From Guillardia theta CCMP2712 (lineage: Eukaryota; Cryptophyceae; Pyrenomonadales; Geminigeraceae): a DNA stretch of 64,000 nucleotides. A program made the translations under genes and the position numbers. Under the pieces are notes generated by a model that had not been told where the DNA came from, made no database searches, and saw only the letters and a program-made list of their open reading frames with translations. Where the stretch lies: NCBI RefSeq assembly GCF_000315625.1, contig NW_005434618.1:15447-79446 (forward strand). Reading direction: 5' to 3'. Below are positions 1 through 12,986 of the stretch, in pieces; the stretch's first letter is position 1; each line of letters opens with the position of its first letter.

Positions 1-34
1 ACAACAACAACATTGACAACAACAACAACAACAG

Positions 35-88
<54 letters not shown>

Positions 89-123
89 TTGACAACAACA
101 ACAACAGACAACAACAACAACAA
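1..123. repeat. (AAC)n trinucleotide repeat
   Basis: Almost uninterrupted CAA/AAC units with rare TTG and AGA interruptions. It lies in what appears to be an intron of the channel gene. The poly-Asn reading on the plus strand is a by-product of the repeat. Confidence 0.9.
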
Positions 124-901
124 CCAGTAGGAGAGGAGAGGTCAGAATACCTGCAGGATGATGCCGAAGAGGACGATGAAGAGGAGGAAGAAGAGGGATC
201 GGAACTGCTCCCATGAACGAGAGTCAATGGAGGAAGAGACGTCGGGAAACTGCTGGAGGTCGTGCGCGAACATCTCATTGTCGTAGGAGAAGCCGCTCAA
301 TACCCAGATGGACATGCACTGAAATATGTGAGGAAGAGCGCAGAGCAGGAGAGGAGAGGAGAGGAGAGGAGAGGAGAGGAGAGAAAGATGAGGAGAGGAG
401 AGAAAAATGACCAGGGAGGAAGAGGAGATGAAGAGGAAGAGGAAGAGGAAGAGGAAGAGGAAGAGGAAGAGGAAGAGGAAGAGGAAGAGGAAGAGGAAGA
501 GGAAGAGGAAGAGGAAGAGGAAGAGGAAGAGGAAGAGGAGAGAGAGGGGACAGGACAGGGTAGGATGGTATGCACCTGCCATAGACTCTGACAACGAGGG
601 CGGCCGGACCAGGACAAGTCGCTGAAGTAGGAGAAGAAGAAGAGGGAGAAGAGAACAAGGACGACGAGGGAGAGGATAAAAGATGCCAGCAAGCGAACCC
701 AAGAAGAATGAACTGGCGGAAACACTGTGAGAAGACAGGGGGAAGAAACGAGCAGTCAAGAGAGGTTGGGGAGGAGGAGAGTTGGTGGGAGGGCAGGAAA
801 ACGGAGGGGGCGGACGAGCACGAACACGAGGACGAGGAGATGCAAAAGAGAAGGAGGAGGAGAAGGAGGCGGAGGGGGGCGGGAGCAGCAGCAGCAGCAG
901 C

Positions 902-939
<38 letters not shown>

Positions 940-1232
940 ATTTGAGGGGGTTTGACCTGCTCGGAGGAAGAATCTCCCAACGTTTGTGGAGCAGAAATCG
1001 ACGAGCTGAGCAGGGAGGAAGAGAGGAGAGTAAAACGCTCCTGCAGCAGGAAAGGATGAGATGTCGCTATGGGAAGTAAACACAAGGAAGGGGGAGGGGA
1101 AAGGGAGAGGAAAAGGAAGGTGCAGTAGGAGCAACAGCAGCAGCGGAAGTGCAGCAGCAGGAGGGAGAGGGAAGGGGAGTGAACAAGGGCAGAGACGGAA
1201 TAGACTGGTGCAGATGATAGATGAGGAGCAGG

Positions 1233-1280
<48 letters not shown>

Positions 1281-4200
1281 ACTTTCTCACCCATAGCAGC
1301 GAAGAAGCAGAGGAAAAGATGGTAAAAAGCAGAGAAATCCACGAGAATGGCAGAGATGAAGGTGGTTGGACTGAGCTCCAACTTCTGAAGAGAAGTTTTC
1401 TGATGCGAAAGAAGTCAGGTGTAAGGAAGGAGGGGAGGAGAGGTAGAGGAGGGGAGAGGACAGGAGGGAGGGAGGGAGGGAGGGAAGGGAGGGAGCGGCA
1501 ATGAGGGAGTAAGAGAGGGAGGGAGGGAGAGGAGAGGAGGAAGGGATAGGAGAGGAGGGAGGGAGGGAGGGAGAGGAGAGGAGGGAGGGAGAGGAGAGGA
1601 GGGAGGAAGGAAGGGAGGAAAAGCTGGTGGGATCGGCGTTATGAGGGAGGAGGGAGGAGGAGATGGGAGTACAGACTTTGAGTCCCTTCTGCTGCTTTTC
1701 TTCCTCCTCCTGCTCTCTACGACGATGATCCAAAACATCTGCGAAGCTGCTGGGCCAGAGGAAGGCGAAGTAGATTGTGGCAGAGGCAAAAGTTGCAAGC
1801 ATCTGCAAGATGCCGACGATCTGGAGGAGAACAAGTGAGCCTGAGAATAGCTTTGAAAGTACATCGTGCGATGAGATGAGCAAACAACTTCTACATGCAC
1901 ATCTTGTCAAGTTATGACTCTCTTCATATTTCATGTGAACAACAACACAAGTCATGTTCATCAGATCCACAGCACCTGTATGATGACCCGGAGAGCTGGC
2001 GCTTGTGCAAAAGCGTCGAAGAGGAGGGGAAATCGAGAATCATAGCGGCCGCCTGATGCAAGAAGCAAGTTGCCTGCAGATGCAATGCTGTGATGAAGAT
2101 GAAGCGAGGGAGGAGAGGAGGAGAGGAGGAGAGGAGGAGAGGAGGAGAGGAGGAGAGGAGGAGAGGAGGAGAGGAGGAGAGGAGGAGAGGAAAAGATGAA
2201 GAGAGGGGAGCATAGCAGAGCATTTACGAGCAAGATAACTAGGTAAAGAAACTGAAAGCAGGCAGAGACAAGTTGAGCAGGCGGAGCAGGAAGAAGCGAG
2301 AAGACGAGAGGAGAGGACACAAGGGTTGTCAGGGAGATCAATCTCACCTGCCTCCCAGCTTGTCATGTTGAACGTCAAGTTACGTTGGGCATTCGAAGGG
2401 TTTCCTGAATGTCAGGTGAGAACTGCCACGTCAGCAGCAAGGGCTTTGACCGTAGACGCCGAGGAGGAGGAGGAGGGAGAGGAGGGAGAGGAGCCTTGGG
2501 CAGGTTGCAGCGAGCTGACGGTGACGATACATGGAAGCGAGGAAAGGTATCCTGCTGCCTGTTCTGCTCGACCCCTGACACCTGCCATGGCTGAAACAAG
2601 TCCAGACCGCATAGCGCCAACAAATCCTCCTCCTGCTCGGAACATCAGGGAACATGATAAGAGAAGGAGGGAAGGAGAGGAGGGAGCGGCAATGAGGGAG
2701 TAAGAGAGGGAGGGAGGGAGGTTGTTACATCTCTTGGAACATCCTTGTCCTCGCTCCTTCTCCCATCAGTCTGTTCTCAACAAACTGCAGAAAGATGTCA
2801 GAGTAGACGAGGAGAAGCTTACATGGTTCTGCTCACGTTGTTGACGATGTTGCTCTTGTTCATTTCAATGTACTCTTCGATCTGTTGATCAGTGTAGAAA
2901 CGCACAACTCGAATCATGTTGCCTTGCCGAACTGCAATCGATCTGTAGGCCACGATCAGCACAAGCAGTGGACAAACACACCAACTTGGTCTTCTTGTTC
3001 ATCATCATCTCCATCATCATCATCATCATCATACCTGATATTTCTGGTCGATACATCAACATGATCCTTTTCTCTCCTCATGTTGAGATGGTCAACAACA
3101 TCCTCCATAGCAACGTGCGCCCGAACAAGATCCTGACTATGCTCGTCGAGAACTCCTGCTCCTGCTCCTGCTCGCTCCCTCGCTTCCTCCCACATTCTCC
3201 AGCTCGCAGAGAAATATCCAGCAACGTGTTCCACAGACACAGCTAGCATGTGATCAAACTCCTGCTGCCAATCTGCTTCCTCCCTTCCCCTCCCCACCAT
3301 CCCCCGCATCTCCAGCGCGCATGCAACGATCCTGTACACGTCGTCCCGAGCTCCCAGCAGCCTCTCCCTCCTCCTCCTTCCTCCCTCCTCCTCCCTGCAG
3401 AGGAGGGATAGTAAGACGACGTGCTCCATCAGCATTGGCAGCGCATTCTTCCGCAGCAGACACCCGCGAGCTCCCAGGGACAAGCTCAGCAGCATGTTGC
3501 AGATGGCCCGGGAGGCGTGATGGAGGCAGAGGAAGAGGTACCCCTCATCAGCCCTGTGCGAGGCCCCAACGTACCCCAGGAGGGTCAGGAGGAGATCGAT
3601 TATCTTTTCGAGCACAGAGCTCTTCCCCTCCCTCCTCGTGAACACCCCGATGATTCCTTCCTCTCCGCCTTCACATAAGCTGCCAGCGAGACGGAGGAGG
3701 AGGAGGAGACAACTTTGTTTCCCCAGCGCGGCGTCGATCCTGTCCCTCGCCAACATGCTCCGACCGCCCTGCCCCAGCATCTTCCTCCTCGAGTCGCCGA
3801 TGGAGCCTCTCTCCGGACGATCCGCAGGAGGAGGAGGAGAGGAAGAGAGGCGTTGGCAAGCATCCTCGTAGTCCTCCAGCATGGCGATGGCGCGGTCGAG
3901 GATCCTCAAGAACGACATGGCAACACCAGCAGCCGCTTCTCCTCCCTCTCCCTCCATCGCTCTCAGCACACGCGCCCTGCTCCTCCCGTTGCGCGTGGTG
4001 ATCGCGAACATCATCATCATCCCCACCCTGTTCGCTTCCTCGGCCAGACAAGAGACCAGCCTGACTGCAAGGACGGCAAACCCGCAGGCGACAAACTTCT
4101 CCTGCACCTCCTCTAGAGTCTCGTGGGACGGGGAGGTCTTAGGGAGGACTTCCATGCTGAGCATGCTGCTCCAGACTGTCTCCACGTGCTCCCTCCTCCT

Positions 4201-4954
4201 CCTGTCGAACCCTCGCACTTGCTCCGCATACGGCATGAAGCAAAGAGCACCTGCCAGCTCTGCCAGACTCCTCGACGTCGTCAAGGACGTCTGACATTCA
4301 TCGCTTCCGTGGACGAGCATGAAGATTGCATGCTCGGCGAGTTTCTTGACGAGGTCGAGGGAGTTGACGGTGCTCGCTATGACAGCAGCTGCTCCCTCCT
4401 GTACGTACATGCGATCTTTGTACAAGCTGATCTCCTTGCTCCTTGACAGCATCATTGCAACATTGCAAGCTCCGCTGTTGGACGGTCTTGCCGAGTCGAT
4501 CTCAACTTGGAGGGATCTGACCGGCAACGTGAACAGTCAGCAGAGAGAGGAGACAGTGGGACCAGGTACGAAGATTGAAGGAGACAACGAAAGATGTCAG
4601 AAGGAGAGATTGGTAGAGCGAGAAGAAGAACATCTCGATGTCTCGTATGAAGTATTTCTTCAGGTAGAACAAACATGACACAATTTTGGACAGTCATCAA
4701 CATCAGCAACAGCAGCAACAGCATCTTTACCTTGACAGTTGTGCATGGAAGAAAGAGAATCCGGTCTGCAGCAGCCTGTTCAAGTCGACAGTCTCGTCTT
4801 CCTCCTCGTTTGCCTCGTCGATATCTTTGAAGAAACTCATCATCTTCCTTTGCGCCACGTTGTTGGGAGTGAGCTCCTCCAGGCGATGAAACAACTTCCA
4901 GACAACCTGCAAGGTAGATTGATATGATGGATCGCTCTTCCTCATCGACGCTAT

Positions 4955-5007
<53 letters not shown>

Positions 5008-5094
5008 CCACCACCACCACCACCACCACCACCACCACCACCACCACCACCATCATCATCGTCATCGTCATCGTCGTCGTCGTCATCATCATCG

Positions 5095-5173
<79 letters not shown>

Positions 5174-7930
5174 ACCTTCCCATCTTTCAGTCGCAGTCTC
5201 GACGTCTTCAGTATCCTATGAACATCCTCTGTGAGATGTTCAATCAAGTGCTTGTCCACCAGGTCTGCATGGTAGCTACTGCTGGAGAGCAGCATCTGAA
5301 GGAACACAAACACGTTGTCAACCATGTACTCTTTCAGCTCCCTGAACGTCTTCTTCCCTTCTAGCTCATGGTCCTGCCAGTATTTCTCAGCTCGTCACCT
5401 CCGTCGGTCAGCTGGACTTGTCCTCACCTCCCTGCTGTGCTCTAGCACAGTGCAGAACTCTGAGACGTCTCGAGCAAGCAGCCCGATCAGCCCAGCTGCC
5501 TCCTCCCCATCCCCGTCCTCTCCCTCCTCCTCCCTCCTCTCTAGCTGGGGGATCTGCCGGGTGCTGCGGGAGGGGACGAAGCTCCAGAGCTTGTGCTGCT
5601 GCTTCTCCAGCTCCGCCACCAGCTTCGCCTGCTGGGTTCGCAGGTGGAGGACGGTGAGCAGGCGGAGGAAGGCAGCTCGGAGCTTCCTGGATACTGTAAG
5701 GGGGACCCGCGGGTCGACCCTGCCATTTCTCCAGCTCCCCCTCAGCAGAGTGTCCATGATGTAGTCGCAGGGCACGAAGGAGGAGACGCGGAGCTGGTTG
5801 ATCTGGTTGTCAAGCGCGCAGTCCGCCAGCAGCTGGACCAGGGAGATGTGCGCGGCAAGTTTACCGCCGCCCCCGTCGCCGCTTCCCAGCTCGCCCTCCT
5901 CCCTCGCCGCCACCATCAGGTCGATCCTCTCCTCCCACTCCACGTCGCTCGACCCCAGCAGAGGCGCCACGTGCTGCATCCTTAGCAGCGTGTCCAGTAC
6001 CCGGTCCTGCATCCTCCTGACCGGCTCCCCAGCTACGACCAGCAGGTGCCGAGCTGCCTCCAACCAGGATGCCTTCCTGTACCCGAACCTCTGCAGCAGC
6101 CCCAGCACGGCCCCTAGCACACGCTCCCCCTCCCTCTCCACTACTTCCGCATGCTCCCCACAGATAGCAGCGAGCGAGGAAGGTGCGTCGATCCCAGCGA
6201 GGCCGATGTGGCTGAGGACGAGATGGAGGTGGTCAGCGAAGAACTCCTGGGCTAGAGGGAAACCCCAGCAGAGCCCCTGCAGGAAGAGATGCGAGCGCCG
6301 GAGGAGCTCTCGAAGGTCTGGGTCAGAGCAGGTGTCCAGCTCGAGCGGATCGTTGGAGCGGATGCGGCGGAAGGGGAGGGAGAGGAGGAGGAGGAGAAGC
6401 CGATGGGTGTCGGTCTTGAAGAAGAGGAGCTGGAGGAGGCGGACTTCCTCCTCCAGCTGGGGCCCACCATGACGATGGACAGAGAGCATGACGGTCCAGT
6501 CCTCGAGGATGCGCTTGCAGGTAGTGGTGGCGTCGAGGCGGAGGAGGGGAACGTCGGAGGAGAGGAAGGGAGCGGCTCTGCGGAAGTGAAAGATGCTGCT
6601 CCTGACGTCGAAGAACCTCCTGGCGAGCTTGAGGTCGACGATGAAGAAGGTGGAGGCAAGAGCTGTGGGGCAGTGAGAAGGGGAGGAAGTCAAGGAGGGA
6701 ACAGAGCGAATGAGGAGGAGGAGGAGGAGGAGGAGGAGGAGGAGAGGCAAGGACACGGAGGGGGAGGGAGAAGAGGAGGGAGGGAGGGCGAGGACAGAGG
6801 AGGAGGAGAACGACTCACCCCGTGAGAAGCTCTCTCTCATGCTCTCAAACTTGAGGAGGAGGCGGAGCGAGCAGTCGACGAGGATGCCATCCTGATACCT
6901 GAGAAGGTCGAGGAGGATGCTCGTGTAGCGACCATGCAGGCTCGCTGAAACCTGAGGGACAAGTGAGGAGCAGGACGAGCTTGAGGAGAAGGAGGAGGAG
7001 GAGGAGGAGGAGAAGCAAGATGCAAATTAGTTCTCACCTGTTCCGCCACCTCCTCCACTTCACTAGCCCCCCACAGAGGACTCTCCTCCCACGCTCGCAT
7101 GTCCCGCGCGTACCTCAGCTGCACATTCATTTCTTCCTTCCCCGACACGGCCTTCAACGCCTTGGAGGAGGGAGGAGGAGCGGGAGGAGCGCGCGGGACC
7201 ACCGACTCGAAGTCTCCCTCCCCCAGCACAGGCGCGTCAGGCCCCAGCTGGAACAGAGCAGGAGCGATGCGAGCTTGAACGAGATCCTGAGTAGAGGTCA
7301 GTCGCCGCCTTCTGCTACTTGAAAGTCACCTCCCAGGTCCTGAAGGCCGAGCTGAGGAGCAGCTGGAGTCTGCAGTCGAGGAGGAAGGAGAGGATCTCGC
7401 AGCAGACGATCTTGAGGTCCCAGCAGGGGAAGTTGTTAGAGGAGGGGAACAGCCTCGCTGCCTCCAAGAGCTGCTGAGTGGCTTGCTCCTGCTGCTCTAG
7501 ACCGTCAGCCCCCAGCCCAACTCACCTTCTCCCATTCCTGAGCCATCGACCCTGCTGCTCTGCCAATCCCTCCTGTTCTTCTCTTGCTCTTCCATCTTCT
7601 TTCTCTCTTGCTCGACTACCTCCTTCCTCATAACCTTCCTAATCCTCACAAGCACTTTCTCTTGACTCCAACTCCTTGTCTCCTCTGCGTCTCCGAACCG
7701 ACTCCTTCCTCCTTCCTCCTCGCCATTTTCACCTCAGCTGGTAGCTCGAATGGCAGCTGGTCTGTCCTGCCGTCCAGAAGGTCAAGTGTGATGCTCTCGA
7801 GCTGCACGAGCTTCGCCTCCTCCATCTCCTCCCTCCTCCCCGACTCCTCGTATTTGTGAAAGCAGCCGACGGTGAGCATGCGCAGACAGAGGTCGGCCAA
7901 TCTGATGAGGCATGTAAGAGAGGAAACGTG

Positions 7931-7963
<33 letters not shown>

Positions 7964-10900
7964 AAGACGAACAACGAAGAACGCAATGAAAAGGACTGAA
8001 AGGAGGAAAATGAGGAGCCAGAGATTGCTGGAGGCAACATGAGGAAAAGAGGGCTGGTAGACAGGAAACCATCGCAAGTACCTCCTCCCCCTCCCCCTTC
8101 ACCTCCTCCCCCTCCCCCTCCCCTTCTCCCCCGCCCCCTCCTCCTCCTCCTCCTCTTTCACCTCTGGGTGTAGATAGTCTTCCCGCTCAGCTCTATCTGG
8201 ACGTTGGAGCACTTCTTCATCGTTGTGACCACGTGCTCCCGCAGCTCCCGCAGGTTCGACGGGAGGTTGTGATCGATCTGGTTTGACACCCTCCAGTCAA
8301 CGGCTGTCAAACTTTCCAACGCCTCTCACCGCGTCCTCCTTCCTCGCTCGGAACTTCTCCTCGTTGGCAAGAGTCTCGTGGAGCTGCAGGTGAAGGTCAG
8401 GCCCAGCTCGCTCCCAGCTCGCAGCTATCACCCTCGTCCAGGTCCGGACCAGCTGGACTGAGTCGACGGGGTGGTGAGGGTGCTTGTCTACGTAGAGGGA
8501 GCAGAGGAGGTTGGACGCGAGGGCACGGAGGATCCAGGGGAAGGCCTCATGCTTGACCACGAACAGCAGGTCGTTGTAGGAGCACGCGAAGTGCTCTTGC
8601 TCCTGCTCGAAAAAGTCTGCGGCGAGTTTGTGGCGGCCGTAGACGACAGCAGCCATGAGCTCAAGCATGCAGAGGTAGTACTGGAAGGACTTGACCTGCG
8701 CGGGGTGAGAGAGGTGGGAGAAGGGAAGAGGGGTTGACCTGTTCGTCCTGGGAAGCTTTGTAGTCCTGGAGTGAAGGTGAGCGGAAGAAAAGAAGGAATG
8801 TGGAGGAGAGGAAGAGGAAGAGGAAGACCAGGTGGGTAAGGGAGATGGACGTCGAAAGCGAAGAGTCCCAAAGTTAAGACTTGAGATGACAGCTGGTTGG
8901 GGCAGGGGAGAAGGGAAGAGAAGGAAGGAGAAGATGAGGTAGAACTCAAGGAGAGGAGCTGAGGAGGAAGGAGAAGTGTCTCACATGTAGGAGATCGTCG
9001 TGATGGGAGAACATGGACAGACAGGACACGCTCTGCCTTTCTCCTCCTCCTCCCTCCAGCTGGACTATCAGGTCGGCTGTGAACGGGTCGCTCTCTAGAG
9101 TCGGGAGGACGTGCCGCGAGCTACAGGTCAGCTCTCTCCCGGCCTGGAACACGAGCCGCAGCACCCGCTCCTGGTTCCTCCTGATAGGCTGCCCGCTGCC
9201 TGACAGGCAAGAGGCCGATAGAAGCATCAGGATCCCTGGGGACCTCTCCTGTTTCAACATTGAGACGCAGGAGGAGAAGAAATCGTCCCGCAGCTCGCCC
9301 ACCACCTCCTCTCCCCCCCGGCAGAACTCCAGCAGGCACTCGAGCGCGAAGATGTCGTAGTTGCAGGTCATGAGGGCAGTATGGGCATGACGGATCATGG
9401 CCTTTCTAGTCCCATCGTTACCCCGCATTATCATCATCACAACCTCATAGCTTCTCCTCCCGTACTCCATCAGCGTCTTCCCTATGTGCGTGCTCTCCAT
9501 CACCTCGACTGGGAACCTGAGCCGCGTGAAGATGGACTGTAGCATGCCGAAGCATACCTCCAGGAACCCCATCCTCCTCAGCACGTTCTGCAACCGTACA
9601 AACGCCACTGGAGGGACAGTGCGGACGACCCCAGCTCCGCTCGCTGCCCCCCTCCGAAGAGACCCCCGTCCTCCTCCTACTCCTCCACGAAACGCTGTTC
9701 CCCCCTCCACCTCGTTCCAGTACTCCTCCCTGTCGTGCATGCGCGCATAGTCAAACGAGCCCAGGGAGGCACGCAAGCGGTTCAGCAGCTCCTGCACCAG
9801 CAGCGAGTTCCAGGGGAGCAGGTCATACAATGCTTCCGTCACGGCATGGTGTTGAATCGAGCTCGCCGTTGACTGCCTGTCGCTCCCCCGCGTGCCGATC
9901 CTCCCGAAGTCGTACGGGCTGACCTGGAGGAGCTTCTTTGACGACTCTTCCACCGCAAGCACGATCCCCGCCATGTCCATCACGTCACGGCTGAATCGCT
10001 CGTCCACCACCCGCACCTTCAAGGCGTCTTGGAGCTGCGACGTGCCCACTGTTCCGGTAAGAAGGGACTTGCTCTGACTCTCCTCGGACCTCTCGCGGCT
10101 GCTGAGGAAGAGGAGAGGAGGAGGGTCTGTCGCCCCCCCGCCCGGCACGGGCCAGCTAGATAGGCAAAGGAGATCGCGCAGATCCAAGGGCTCACTGTTG
10201 TCGAACGCCTGCCCTGTGTATCGGCTCATTGTCCGCAGCAGGAACAGGCAGCTGGGATCCAGGTGGCCCTCCCTGACGACCTCGCGGGCCCCGGAGACGC
10301 AGGCACGGTCGAGGTCCCAGCGGAGGAAGAGGCCGTTGCAGGCGTCGCGAAGGAGGACGGGGCCGGAGTGATTGGTGAGGTGGAGCCGGCAGTCTAGCAA
10401 GTGCACAGGAAGGACCTGGAACATGCCCCGGCCTGCGGAAGGAAGTCAGGGGAGGCAAGGAAAGTCAGGGGAGGCAAGGAGAGACTTGGCAACACCCTCA
10501 CCTGCATCGTTCATCTCCCCCCTGCCTGCTGCCCAGCTCGCTGTCCCTCCGGGAGACTTTTGAGGCTCATCTTGGGTGTGCTCGATCACAAGGGTCAAGT
10601 CGTCTTGGTTGCGAGCTAGCTCCACCACATCCCAGGCATACAGGAAGTTGGGCTGAAAGCTCTTGTCCTCCATGGATGCCCGAGACATCCGCTCCTTCCT
10701 CGTATGAGACAGCTGCAGTACTGTCACCCGCATCGCTTCCTGCGGCTCCGGCCCCAGGAACACATGCTCGATCTCGTCGAACAGCTCGGTCAGCTCGTAC
10801 TCCTCCTCCCCATGCCTGAGGCTGTCGAGGATCTTGGAGTGAGGCTGTCCAGCATTGATGAAGTACTTGGGGATGGTAACACTCTGGAAGACGAGCACGC

Positions 10901-11432
10901 TATCGTGCACCAGGACGTCTCCTCGCCTCATGTTCTTGCCATGTGGGCACACCACAAAGCAGGACGCCGTGCTCGGGTCCTGCTGGAGCCGGATGCATAT
11001 CCCCTTTCCATCCTTGGTCGGCTCCTTGGTTGCAGATAGAAAGCCCTGAGACCAGCTGTTGTACAACTGAACTTGGTCGCCATACCTCACTGCTGACCCG
11101 AACCATAACTCGTTCTTCACATCTGCCAGGCGCCTCCTCGTTTCAATCTGTGTGGGATCGAGCGCAGTTCTCTCCTCCTTTTCCTCCTCCTTCGTCCCGT
11201 GAGCGAGCTGCTTCGGGCAAACGAGAAACACACACTCGTGCACCCCGGGATAGCAAACAGGCCAATCCGCTGCCCTTCCTCCCTCAGCAAACACATCGTG
11301 CCCGATGGACATGGAGCATCGCAGCCGAGACGATGACGTAGCAAACTGTAGGAGGATCTCGTCCCCATAGTGCACAGACGTCGCTCCTTGCTCTCCTCCT
11401 CCTCCTCCCTCCCGAACGCCTTCAGCTGCCAT
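1..11432 (-). CDS. IP3-receptor/ryanodine-receptor-like calcium release channel, 3' end outside window
   Basis: Large multi-exon gene read right to left. The first ATG (11432) opens an exon to about 10509 with an Ins145_P3_rec/MIR-like beta-trefoil region (for example WFGSAVRYGDQVQLYN and repeated SVHYGDEILLQF-type strands). It splices into an exon from about 10433 to 8980 carrying a RIH-type helical domain (PVAFVRLQNVLRRMGFLEV, then YDIFALECLLEFCRG). Further helical exons lie near 8300-8700, 8165-8293, 7730-7900, 7330-7490, 7040-7250, 6840-6960, 5400-6720, 5180-5390, 4740-4915, 2956-4527 and 2825-2950. Hydrophobic helices near 1735-1830 (IVGILQMLATFASATIYF) and 172-230 (SLFFLLFIVLFGIIL) look like the start of the channel domain, and the selectivity filter should lie left of base 1. 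The order trefoil-RIH-helical-membrane matches IP3R more than any other family known to me. Ligand specificity cannot be judged from this. Introns carry long purine or pyrimidine repeats. Confidence 0.72.
423..540. repeat. (GAGGAA)n hexamer repeat in intron
   Basis: About 19 units of GAGGAA with very few changes, inside an intron of the minus-strand channel gene. The mRNA sense is CTTCCTCTTCC-like, so it forms a long polypyrimidine tract. Every frame is open, which creates spurious long ORFs. Confidence 0.9.
886..940. repeat. (CAG)n followed by (CAAG)n repeat
   Basis: A short run of AGC/CAG triplets passes directly into CAAG tetramers. Intronic in the channel gene. Confidence 0.8.
1222..1280. 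repeat. (GAGCAG)n hexamer repeat
   Basis: About ten GAGCAG units. The same hexamer family recurs near 32390-32460 and 30411-30560 (as CTCCTG) inside introns of another gene. Confidence 0.85.
2104..2196. repeat. (GAGGAGAGGAG)n purine repeat
   Basis: Purine-only tandem array of GAGGAGAGG-type units in a channel-gene intron. Confidence 0.8.
4953..5170. repeat. (CAT/CAC/CGT)n trinucleotide array, about 220 bp
   Basis: Uninterrupted trinucleotide array with blocks of CAT, CAC, CGT and CAT again. It sits between two exons of the channel gene (near 4915 and 5180) and is best read as intronic. Read as protein it would be poly-Asp/Gly or poly-Met/Val, which is not credible coding sequence. Confidence 0.9.
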
Positions 11433-11489
11433 ACAAGCTTCCAACCGTCCAGTCAACAGGCTGAAAATCTACAAAGCTAATTCAATTTC

Positions 11490-12110
11490 AACTGCTGAGG
11501 CCCGCCCGCACCCGGCCCGGGCCGTCGTGACGCCCGGCCTCAGCGGCGGGCCAACCGTTGAACTTACTAAGTTAGTTGGGGGGGGGCGGGGCCGCGCAGC
11601 ACGGGCCCGGGCCGGCGGGCCGGCGCCTGACCCGGCCGCGGGCGCCCGGTGGGCGGGCCGGGGAAGCCCGGGCTGACCGTACTCTCCGGGCCGAGGCTCG
11701 GATCGGCCGGGCCGTAACCGTGACCGACCGGCGGTGGCCGCAGCAGTCCGGGTCGTGGCGGCGGCCCGATACCGGGGGACCGGCGATCAGTGAGTCATGA
11801 GCCCGGCGTCGGATGGCGGCGGCACCGGGCGCGGCGCCGCCCGGGCCCGGCCGCAGTAATACGGTATGGCAGTGCGGCCCGCCGCCCGCATAGCCAGGCT
11901 GATCATGCGGCCGGCAGTGCCCGGCCCGGGGGGCGCCCGCGTGCCCGAGCGGCATCCGAGGAGCCCGTGCAACTGAACTTCGGAAAACTGTAGGCGGCCC
12001 TCCCCGCCCGGTCCGTCGCCGGAGTCGTCACTCAGGTGGGCCCGACCGTCCATGAGCGCGGCGGCTTCCGAAGTTTGGAATTACTAAGTTTAATTAAGGA
12101 ATTAAGTTTT
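11490..12110. other. GC-rich non-coding island
   Basis: Very GC-rich stretch dominated by words such as CCCGGGCCG, CACTGAC and ACTTACTAAGTT. Reading frames are open in both directions only because of base composition, and no domain is recognisable. The same vocabulary recurs in about nine other islands in this window. Confidence 0.6.
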
Positions 12111-12122
12111 TGGCCAGTTGTG

Positions 12123-12158
12123 TTTACTCAAAGTTAAGTTAAAAATCAGTACGAGGAC
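12123..12158 (+). repeat. Dispersed AAGTTAAGTTAAAAATCAGTAC element, copy 1
   Basis: TTTACTCAAAGTTAAGTT runs on into AAAAATCAGTACGAGGAC. Near-identical words occur at 25661-25690 and, on the minus strand, at 49356-49383. It lies at the edge of a GC-rich island. Confidence 0.6.
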
Positions 12159-12239
12159 AATCAGGATCTTCACTTACTAATAATTTCGCGCAGGACCATC
12201 GGAGAGTCCCGGGGGGCCCCGGCGCCATGCCACCACAGC

Positions 12240-12720
12240 AAGCGCAACGGTGGTGACTAGTTACAGTGACCACCCCCCCGCACCCTCAAACTTCGCCTTC
12301 ACGGGACCCCTCCGAGCGCCTTCTTGACTACCTGACAGTCAGCTAACCCCGCGAATTTCTTTTTACCGACTCGGTTGGGACGTAGCAGCAACAGTACCGG
12401 TACTACCACCAGATAGCCCCCTGCTAGTACCCCCACTACCCCCCGCCAAGACTTACGACCCTCCCCCTGATTTACTGCTGAGGACGGATGCGACCCTTCC
12501 ATGCCAGAGGTGAACAATCGACATCCGGCGGCTGACCCCTGGGGGTCTTGAGAAGGAGGACAGGGGGGTGGGGTCGACCAGGGTCTGGGTCCGTATTGAA
12601 GTTACTCTTAAAAGGGGGGTAGGGGTAGGGGGTGTACATTGTACGGCAGCAAACGCGGTAAAAGTTTCTTCTCCCTTCCGCCTATGTCCGTCCCTACCCC
12701 CCATTCTTACCATGACCACC
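12240..12720. promoter_or_regulatory. Cluster of G-rich GGGGTA/TACCCC motifs upstream of the CENP-B-like gene
   Basis: Contains GTACCCCCACTACCCCCC (12428-12445), a GGGGGGTAGGGGTAGGGGG run near 12613-12632, and CCCTACCCCCC near 12692. It ends about 270 bp before the start codon at 12987. Comparable clusters precede five other genes here. Promoter function is inferred from position only. Confidence 0.35.
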
Positions 12721-12986
12721 CACCCTTTGCAGTGCGTATGTACTTATTTGCATTCCCCCAACTGCGTTTCGCATCTGTAGTAGTACTTCACCCGTGCTGG
12801 CCCTGCTTCGCCCGTGCTTGCCGCTCCTGCCCTCCTCTTCCTCCCTCGAACATCTTGCAATCCTTCTCTCCCATAGACTCTCTCGCTCGCTCTCTCCGAT
12901 TCTTCCCTTGCTCCTGACCCTGCCCTGCTCCCACGAAAAAAACAACATCTTGAACACTTTTCACTCCCACAAGGCACTCTGTAGAC

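Noticed and set aside
142-1290. Long minus-strand ORF rich in Leu/Phe and Ser/Cys
   Set aside because: Open only because of GAGGAA and GAGCAG repeats in introns. Only the short hydrophobic piece near 172-230 looks like a real exon of the channel gene.
4727-5170. Poly-Asp / poly-Met / poly-Val ORFs
   Set aside because: Products of the CAT/CAC trinucleotide array between two exons of the channel gene; no exon evidence.
11572-12053. Overlapping long ORFs on both strands
   Set aside because: Pure GC-composition ORFs in a non-coding island, with Arg/Pro/Gly/Ala-rich translations and no domain.
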